Positions 16,185 to 20,624 of a stretch of DNA of 20,624 nt are shown here, one piece after another. Source of the stretch: an uncultured Leptotrichia sp. (lineage in GTDB: Bacteria; Fusobacteriota; Fusobacteriia; Fusobacteriales; Leptotrichiaceae). The stretch spans positions 1 to 20,624 of the forward strand of contig CALIJH010000154.1 of assembly GCA_938017765.1 (NCBI GenBank). Reading direction: 5' to 3'. Made by a program: the position numbers and the translations under genes. The notes beneath the pieces are model-generated. The model did not search any database and was not told where the DNA came from. It saw only the letters and a list, made by a program, of their open reading frames with translations. Within the stretch, counting starts at the first letter, position 1. The number at the start of each line of letters is the position of its first letter.

Positions 16185-17512
16185 TATTTTTCCCTGCCTA
16201 TTTTCCTAATATTCTTATTACCTATTTTCAGTTCTTTCCTGTATTTTGAGACTGTTCTTCTGGAAATTTCTATTTTATACTTTTCATTAATGTATTCAGA
16301 AATTTTTTTATCACTGTATACGCTATTATTTTCACTTTCTTTCTTTATAATTTCACTGATATATTTTTTTATGGTTATGGAACTTATATTATTTTTTTCT
16401 CCGTCAATCATTTCTTTGGAAGTATATCCTGTTGAAAAAAAAGATTTCAGGGCTGCCGTTCCTCTTGGCGAATCAAGATATTTATTTTTCACCGCTCTGC
16501 TTATGGTTGATTCATGGACATTCATTTCCATGGCAGCATCTTTCTGCCTTATAGGGATGATTTCTCCTTTTTTTTCAAAGTACCTTATCTGTCTGTTCAG
16601 AATAAACTTTCCTATCTCATATAATGTAGAGTTTCTTTTTTCAATGCACTCCCTTATAAAATTAATTTTTTTGATTTTTTCGTTTAAATATTCTTTTATT
16701 TCCTTGTCTTCCGATTTTTCGGCAAGGGTTGCATATGTTCTGTTTATTCCTATACTTTTATATATTTTTTCATTTAGCTCTATTTCCCATTTGCCGCTTT
16801 TCTTTTTTATAATAATATCAGGAAAAATATATTCCGTTTTCTCATAAGGATTTTCTTCTAACGGTTTTAATTTTAATTTTTTTATTATATTAATGTATTC
16901 AAAAAATTTTTCTTCGGATACATTCAATTTGTTGCATATCATTGCTTTGTTTCCTATATTTTTCAGATAAATTTCTATTAATTTCATAAGTTTTGTGTCT
17001 TTTATTCCTTTTTTATACAACTGGTATTTAAAGAAATCTTTCAAATTCCTTGTGCCTATTCCGTTAGGTTCAGTTTCTTTTACCAAATTCAGTATATAAT
17101 GTACTTTTTCTTTGTTACAGTTCAGTTTTTTGGCTATTTCCTTTATCTCAATATTTAAAAAACCTGCTTCATCGACAGAATTCAATATATAATCTAAAAT
17201 TTCGTTTTCTTCGGAAGAAAAAGCCGTATTATCTATCTGTAGTTTTATATTCTGTATAAAATCTTCTCTTGTTTTTTGCCGGGGTATATCTTTTCCGCTG
17301 AAAATATCCAAATTTTCTGATTTCTGTCCGAATTTTGAAAAAAAATATTCTTCATTTTCTATTTCCAATAGGGGATTTTCTTCTTTTTCCGCTTTTAAAA
17401 ATTCAAACAGTTCAAATTTATTCATTTTTAAAAACTTTAAAGAGCTTAAATGTTTCTGCGAAAATTTCTGTTTTATTTTCAGACTGTTATTTAATTCCTG
17501 CTTTATTCTCAT
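16184..17512 (-). CDS. rpoN: RNA polymerase sigma-54 factor
   Basis: The 442-residue protein has all regions of sigma-54: region I (1-50, ending EENPLLE), the core-binding part with EPNGIGTRNLKDF (148-160), the HTH with HESTISRAVKNKY (333-345) contacting the -12 element, and the RpoN box SRRTVSKYRKEL (417-428), which reads the -24 element. The acidic region II is short. It lets RNA polymerase use -24/-12 promoters, but only with an AAA+ activator, and that activator is the next gene, overlapping by 1 bp. A sigma-70 promoter precedes it and GGGGGAAG serves as SD. Having the sigma factor coupled to one activator and one visible target operon suggests a dedicated role, though it may also serve other promoters in the genome. 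Confidence 0.95.
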   Translation of the reverse strand: MRIKQELNNSLKIKQKFSQKHLSSLKFLKMNKFELFEFLKAEKEENPLLEIENEEYFFSKFGQKSENLDIFSGKDIPRQKTREDFIQNIKLQIDNTAFSSEENEILDYILNSVDEAGFLNIEIKEIAKKLNCNKEKVHYILNLVKETEPNGIGTRNLKDFFKYQLYKKGIKDTKLMKLIEIYLKNIGNKAMICNKLNVSEEKFFEYINIIKKLKLKPLEENPYEKTEYIFPDIIIKKKSGKWEIELNEKIYKSIGINRTYATLAEKSEDKEIKEYLNEKIKKINFIRECIEKRNSTLYEIGKFILNRQIRYFEKKGEIIPIRQKDAAMEMNVHESTISRAVKNKYLDSPRGTAALKSFFSTGYTSKEMIDGEKNNISSITIKKYISEIIKKESENNSVYSDKKISEYINEKYKIEISRRTVSKYRKELKIGNKNIRKIGREK

Positions 17513-17557
17513 TTTATCTTCCCCCTTTTTTCTCTGTCTTTCTTCTCTGTTTACCTG

Positions 17558-17586
17558 ATTATATTATATATCAGTTTTTATTTCAA
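17558..17586 (-). promoter_or_regulatory. Sigma-70 promoter for rpoN and the LevR-like gene
   Basis: On the minus strand TTGAAA (17586-17581) and a perfect TATAAT (17563-17558) are exactly 17 bp apart. The start would lie near 17551, about 39 nt before the rpoN ATG. The -35 begins only 2 bp after the T-run of the eutJ terminator. Confidence 0.7.
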
Positions 17587-17588
17587 AT

Positions 17589-17613
17589 AAAAAAATGACA
17601 GATTATACTGTCA
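17589..17613 (-). terminator. Rho-independent terminator of eutJ
   Basis: Read on the minus strand: TGACAG (17613-17608), loop TATAAT, CTGTCA (17601-17596), then seven Ts (17595-17589). It lies 26 bp after the eutJ stop. The stem is short (6 bp) but the T-run is good, so eutJ and rpoN are probably separate transcription units. Confidence 0.65.
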
Positions 17614-17638
17614 ATCTATCTATTATATCTATCAAATA

Positions 17639-18472
17639 TTACCCCTGTTTACAGCTTAATGCAATTCCTAACGGTGTTACAAACATAGGATTTTTAGGTT
17701 TTGTAGTTTTTATTCCTGTTTTATTTTCTATAATTTTTTCTATCCCGTCGAGACATGTTGTTCCCCCTACAAGGCAAATTTCATCTACTTTATAATCTTT
17801 TATATGCTTTTGAACTATCGAAGCCACTTTTTCAATTACAGGAACTAAAAGTCCAAAGACTTCGTCATAATTTTTTTTATTCCTTTTAAAAAGCTCCGCT
17901 TCTTCAAAAGACATACGGTATGCTCCTGCTATTACAAGGGAAAAGTGTGTTCCTCCTGTAGCTTCATCGGCAATATATACTACTTTGCCATCCTTAAATA
18001 TTGAAATTCCTGTAGTTCCTCCCCCTACGTCGACGATAACTCCATTCTGAATTTGCAATGCTTCATTGGCGGCAGTAGACTCATCTGAAAGGTTCGTCAG
18101 CTCAAAGCCTGCAGCTTCTACAACATTTTTTACAGCTCCCCCGTCAATTTTTTCAGTTCCGGGAGGTATTGCTGCGGCTGCATAAATTAGAGTAACTCCC
18201 AATTTTTCTTCTATTTCTTCTTTCAGTTCCCTGACAATTCTTACAGCTCCTATATAATCGACAACCATTCCGTCTTTTACAACATTGGCATATCTATAAG
18301 CTCCTGCCACGGGTTTTTTATTTTCATCAAGTACAGCAAGGACGATACATGATGTTCCCAAGTCTACTCCCGTATAGTAAGCCGAAGTTTTTTCCTTTAT
18401 AGGGTTTTTTATGGTTTTTTCAAATTCTTTCACTAATTTATTACAATAATCATAAGTTATTTTTTTGCTCAT
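17639..18472 (-). CDS. eutJ: EutJ-family Hsp70/actin-like ATPase
   Basis: This 277-residue protein resembles EutJ end to end. It has the ASKHA ATPase phosphate-1 motif GVDLGTS, the EutJ-typical NVVKDGMVVDYIGAV, IPPGTE, DESTAANEALQI, phosphate-2 VDVGGGTTGISIF, DEATGGTHFSLVIAG and the adenosine motif LVGGTTCLDGIEKI. EutJ is encoded in ethanolamine-utilisation operons and thought to act as a chaperone or reactivation-related factor for enzymes of the microcompartment; its exact job is not settled. Here no eut, pdu or shell gene is present. CAGGAG precedes the ATG. It has its own promoter, a leader near 125 nt and its own terminator, so it is monocistronic. Its neighbour is the sigma-54 module. 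Confidence 0.88.
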   Translation of the reverse strand: MSKKITYDYCNKLVKEFEKTIKNPIKEKTSAYYTGVDLGTSCIVLAVLDENKKPVAGAYRYANVVKDGMVVDYIGAVRIVRELKEEIEEKLGVTLIYAAAAIPPGTEKIDGGAVKNVVEAAGFELTNLSDESTAANEALQIQNGVIVDVGGGTTGISIFKDGKVVYIADEATGGTHFSLVIAGAYRMSFEEAELFKRNKKNYDEVFGLLVPVIEKVASIVQKHIKDYKVDEICLVGGTTCLDGIEKIIENKTGIKTTKPKNPMFVTPLGIALSCKQG

Positions 18473-18603
18473 ATTTTCTCCTGTTTTCTGTTTATTATTA
18501 TTTTTTTATATTATTTTTTCAGTAATTCTGTTATCTTTAAAAATTTGGATTATAAATTTTAGTTGTAAATCCGATTTTATTTTGTTTTATCAGAGTTCTG
18601 TAA

Positions 18604-18632
18604 ATTATAGCAGAAATTAATAAATTCTGCAA
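18604..18632 (-). promoter_or_regulatory. Sigma-70 promoter for eutJ (extended -10)
   Basis: On the minus strand TTGCAG (18632-18627) and TATAAT (18609-18604) are separated by exactly 17 bp, with TGC in front of the -10 (extended -10). The predicted start near 18597 gives a leader of about 125 nt to the eutJ ATG. I recognise no riboswitch in that leader. Confidence 0.65.
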
Positions 18633-18775
18633 TTCATACAGCAGTTGTATTCCCAATTTTTAGAATAGCCCTATAAAATATAAGATTAGAAAAAACATAA
18701 AATAAAAAACTGTTAAATATTGGCAAACAGGTTATTGTTTTTTAATGTTTATTTTTGTTGGAAATGATTTTATTT

Positions 18776-18800
18776 TAGATAAAATCCTGATAGATAAAAT
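18776..18800 (+). repeat. Direct repeat TAGATAAAAT x2
   Basis: Two identical 10-mers, TAGATAAAAT, at 18776-18785 and 18791-18800 are separated by CCTGA. They lie about 40 bp upstream of the -35 of the putative promoter at 18840. Confidence 0.6.
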
Positions 18801-18839
18801 TTCATATATTGAAATATCCTTATTTTCAAAAAATTGAAC

Positions 18840-18868
18840 TTGAAATATGTAAAATATTATGTTATATT
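18840..18868 (+). promoter_or_regulatory. Possible sigma-70 promoter for the 320-residue protein gene
   Basis: TTGAAA (18840-18845) and TATATT (18863-18868) are 17 bp apart. If used, it would leave a leader of over 330 nt before the ATG at 19212. In DNA this AT-rich such matches arise by chance, so support is modest. Confidence 0.3.
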
Positions 18869-18912
18869 AAAAAAAATAACATTCAGTATTCTGCAAAAAT
18901 AATAAATCAAAA

Positions 18913-18934
18913 AACTAACATAGAACTAACATAG
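18913..18934 (+). repeat. Tandem repeat of 11 bp (x2)
   Basis: AACTAACATAG is repeated exactly at 18913-18923 and 18924-18934. It is followed at once by two diverged ATAGATAAT-like decamers. It lies in the gene-free stretch, within the possible leader of the downstream gene. Confidence 0.7.
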
Positions 18935-19211
18935 ATAGATAATGATAGATAAATATTTTTATTAATTTATTATATTATTCACTTAATAAAGTATAATAAA
19001 TAAATTTTTCTAAGAAATATAATCCAAATACTTGTTTTCAAAAAATATATTTTGATATTCTATATATGTTTTCTAGAATGCTTTAAAAATAGAATATTTC
19101 AAAATATTTTATTTATATTTTTAAGAAAGGAGGCAAATTTAAGAAAGTAAGACAAAAAGATCTTAGAAACAAAAAAATTTAATATAAAATAGAAAGGAAG
19201 ATGATATAATT

Positions 19212-20174
19212 ATGGCAGAACTTTATGATTTAGAAAGCAACACATTAATTAACAATCCAAATAACCGAGCTGTAAATTCGACTGATACTCAATCAATATA
19301 TGGAAAAGTAGTAATAGCCGGTATGGAAAATAAGACTATAAAACGGGTTTCTAAAAATGGGCAGCTTTATTATGAAATAAAAGAGCCGATTACTTATGAA
19401 AATCCTGATAAAAAAGTAAAAGGAAAATTTGTTTTAGCAAAAATTGACGGACAATATAGATTGTTCATTGTAAGGACAGATAAAAAAGCTGTTGCTGTAC
19501 CTTTTGGAGAATTTATAAGTGAAAAAGGGAAATCCGTTTTTGACTATATAATCAAAAATGAGCCAATGGACAAAGCTGTTTTTACACATGTTCATTTTAG
19601 AAGTAATAAAAAAAGTCATTATATGACTAAAAATGAAATGAAAAATCTAACAAAATATTATTCTGTTTTCAATAATTCTCAAAAAGTAGGAGAAGCTATA
19701 TTAAACTATTTGAAAGAGGGAGACCAGACTCTGAATCAGGTCGCGGATATATGGTCAGGTTCAGGAGAAAATAAATATAACTTTTGTCAGGAAATACGTG
19801 CCCACGCACATTTATTATTAAATACCGAACAGGCTGCTAAGTTTTTAAAATTTGGAAATTTTATTAAATATCAATATGAGAAGGAAAAACAAAATTTTAT
19901 GGAAGCACTTGCAAATTCATTTAAATTGAAGTTTCCTGATTTTTCGCTTATTAAAAAAAATATTGATAAATTTTTGAATGATATAAAGACTTTTGATGAA
20001 AAGCATTATAATTCCGCCGGAATGGCTGATATGTCAAGAGAAGATAAAGGAAAGTCGGAGAAAATTATTATGGATTTATTTTGGGGAGAAAATAGTGATG
20101 AAGTAAAACAAAAAATTTTGGATATTTTTGATAAATCGGAAGAACATAAAACTAACCCTGGTCGTTCCCGTTAA
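19212..20174 (+). CDS. Uncharacterised 320-residue soluble protein
   Basis: I do not recognise this protein. It has no signal peptide and no membrane helix and is rich in Lys, Asn and charged residues. The N-terminus (1-30) is polar and looks disordered. Residues about 30-115 look beta-rich (VVIAGMENKTIKRV, KGKFVLAKIDGQYRLFIV). Two His-x-His spots occur, THVHF (about 126-130) and RAHAHLLL (about 198-205), the latter at the start of a mainly helical second half. The C-terminal tail is basic-polar. GGAAG about 12 nt upstream of the ATG is a weak SD. The next gene, 38 bp downstream, encodes a membrane-anchored protein on the same strand, so the two may act together, for example as an effector and a partner, but nothing in the sequence proves it. 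Confidence 0.7.
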   Translation: MAELYDLESNTLINNPNNRAVNSTDTQSIYGKVVIAGMENKTIKRVSKNGQLYYEIKEPITYENPDKKVKGKFVLAKIDGQYRLFIVRTDKKAVAVPFGEFISEKGKSVFDYIIKNEPMDKAVFTHVHFRSNKKSHYMTKNEMKNLTKYYSVFNNSQKVGEAILNYLKEGDQTLNQVADIWSGSGENKYNFCQEIRAHAHLLLNTEQAAKFLKFGNFIKYQYEKEKQNFMEALANSFKLKFPDFSLIKKNIDKFLNDIKTFDEKHYNSAGMADMSREDKGKSEKIIMDLFWGENSDEVKQKILDIFDKSEEHKTNPGRSR

Positions 20175-20212
20175 TTCAATATTTTATATAAAGAATTAAA
20201 AAGGAGCAAATA

Positions 20213-20624
20213 ATGAGAAAAAAATTAGAAATATTACTTATTATAATATTATCAACTATTTTAATGTTTCTTCTTCCCATTTTTATTTATTCTTTTATGC
20301 AGAAACCGCAGTCCAAATTTGTAATAGCAGGACTGGAAAAAGTGTATAACAGAAAAGATAAAACTATTGATGACTTATGTCGTGATAATTATGAGTTGTT
20401 TCATCTTTATAGAGAAAACAATATTGAATATTATAGAAAAATAGTATTAAACAAAATGTCTTCTAATTTTTGGACAGGAATATTTATAAGTGATATTAAT
20501 GATAATTATAAAAAAGAAAAGATTTATTATAAAGACGGAAAATATTATGAATCCGATACTGATAAAGAAAGAAAAGATTTAAATAAAATGATGAGACCTT
20601 ATTTTCAAAATGATATTTTCAGTT
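20213..20624 (+). CDS. Partial membrane-anchored hypothetical protein (runs off the window)
   Basis: ATG 20213 follows AAGGAG with 6-7 nt spacing. The frame is open to the window end (137 codons) without a stop. The protein begins MRKKLEILLIIILSTILMFL, a single uncleaved signal-anchor helix (about residues 5-27), followed by a charged, presumably extracytoplasmic part rich in Tyr, Lys, Asp and Asn (for example DKTIDDLCRDNYELFHLYRE). I do not recognise a domain. It is probably in an operon with the 320-residue gene, 38 bp upstream. Confidence 0.7.
   Translation, partial: MRKKLEILLIIILSTILMFLLPIFIYSFMQKPQSKFVIAGLEKVYNRKDKTIDDLCRDNYELFHLYRENNIEYYRKIVLNKMSSNFWTGIFISDINDNYKKEKIYYKDGKYYESDTDKERKDLNKMMRPYFQNDIFS

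Larger units (their letters stand above)
18633..19211. other. Gene-free AT-rich stretch between divergent genes
   Basis: About 580 bp upstream of the eutJ promoter, in total about 740 bp between coding regions, hold no credible reading frame on either strand. AT content is about 80%. It contains short direct repeats (listed separately), a possible promoter at 18840, and a strong SD-like AAAGGAGG at 19126-19133 that no start codon follows. No RNA gene could be recognised. Confidence 0.5.

Noticed and set aside
16047..16847. 266-residue plus-strand frame resembling a membrane protein
   Set aside because: It is the complement of Lys/Glu/Ile-rich codons in levR and rpoN, which gives a Phe/Ser/Leu-rich shadow.
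18473..18600. Riboswitch in the eutJ leader
   Set aside because: The leader is long, but I see no conserved aptamer pattern such as cobalamin or ANTAR-type paired hairpins.
18720..18735. TTGGCAAACAGGTTAT as a second sigma-54 promoter, reading toward the 320-residue gene
   Set aside because: The -24 GG is present but the invariant GC at -12 is AT, and the TSS would lie about 470 bp from the gene. Not a credible match.
1..20624. tRNA, rRNA, CRISPR array, transposase or integrase genes
   Set aside because: No regularly spaced repeats, no tRNA-like cloverleaf with a CCA end and no transposase reading frame was found by eye on either strand.

Overview
The window is AT-rich, low-GC bacterial DNA read with the standard bacterial code (TGA is a stop, for example at the end of the phosphatase gene). 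Gene content and style (class 1A PyrD, an agmatine deiminase cluster, PTS operons, many Lys/Ile/Asn codons) fit an anaerobic or fermentative Fusobacteriota member such as the Leptotrichia/Sebaldella group. This is inference from style; there is no rRNA or other marker gene here. I see no tRNA, rRNA, CRISPR array or transposase.

Region 1 (1-4110) is a mixed block. On the minus strand there is a partial membrane protein cut by the window edge and a CPBP-type membrane protease. On the plus strand follow a small Mrr-like nuclease, a class 1A dihydroorotate dehydrogenase (pyrD), a sirtuin and a low-molecular-weight protein tyrosine phosphatase. A strong bidirectional hairpin at 4071-4108 closes the block.

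Region 2 (4115-8962) is an agmatine deiminase cluster. A divergent seven-helix membrane LuxR-type regulator (aguR) carries a one-base frameshift. Opposite it lie aguB (putrescine carbamoyltransferase), aguD (agmatine/putrescine antiporter) and aguA (agmatine deiminase). Together they import agmatine, make carbamoyl-putrescine, split it to putrescine and carbamoyl phosphate, and export putrescine. The carbamate kinase that would harvest ATP is missing. The divergent promoter region holds several TAAACTT-type boxes, including a perfect palindrome over the -35 position of the aguB promoter.

Region 3 (9011-17586) is a self-contained sigma-54 sugar-acid module, all on the minus strand. From upstream to downstream it has rpoN, a 987-residue LevR-like activator (AAA+ with GAFTGA, PRD, EIIA-Man, EIIB-Gat and EIIA-Fru/Mtl domains), a consensus -24/-12 promoter (TGGCACG-N4-TTGC) just after the activator stop codon, a KDPGal/KDPG-type aldolase, PTS IIA, IIB and galactitol-type IIC, and a galactonate dehydratase homologue (dgoD). 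No sugar kinase is present, so the PTS may supply the phosphate. A 180-bp imperfect palindrome separates this operon from aguA.

Region 4 (17589-20624) contains a eutJ homologue far from any ethanolamine or microcompartment gene, then a gene-free stretch of about 740 bp with repeats. It ends with an unrecognised 320-residue soluble protein and a membrane-anchored partial protein running off the end.
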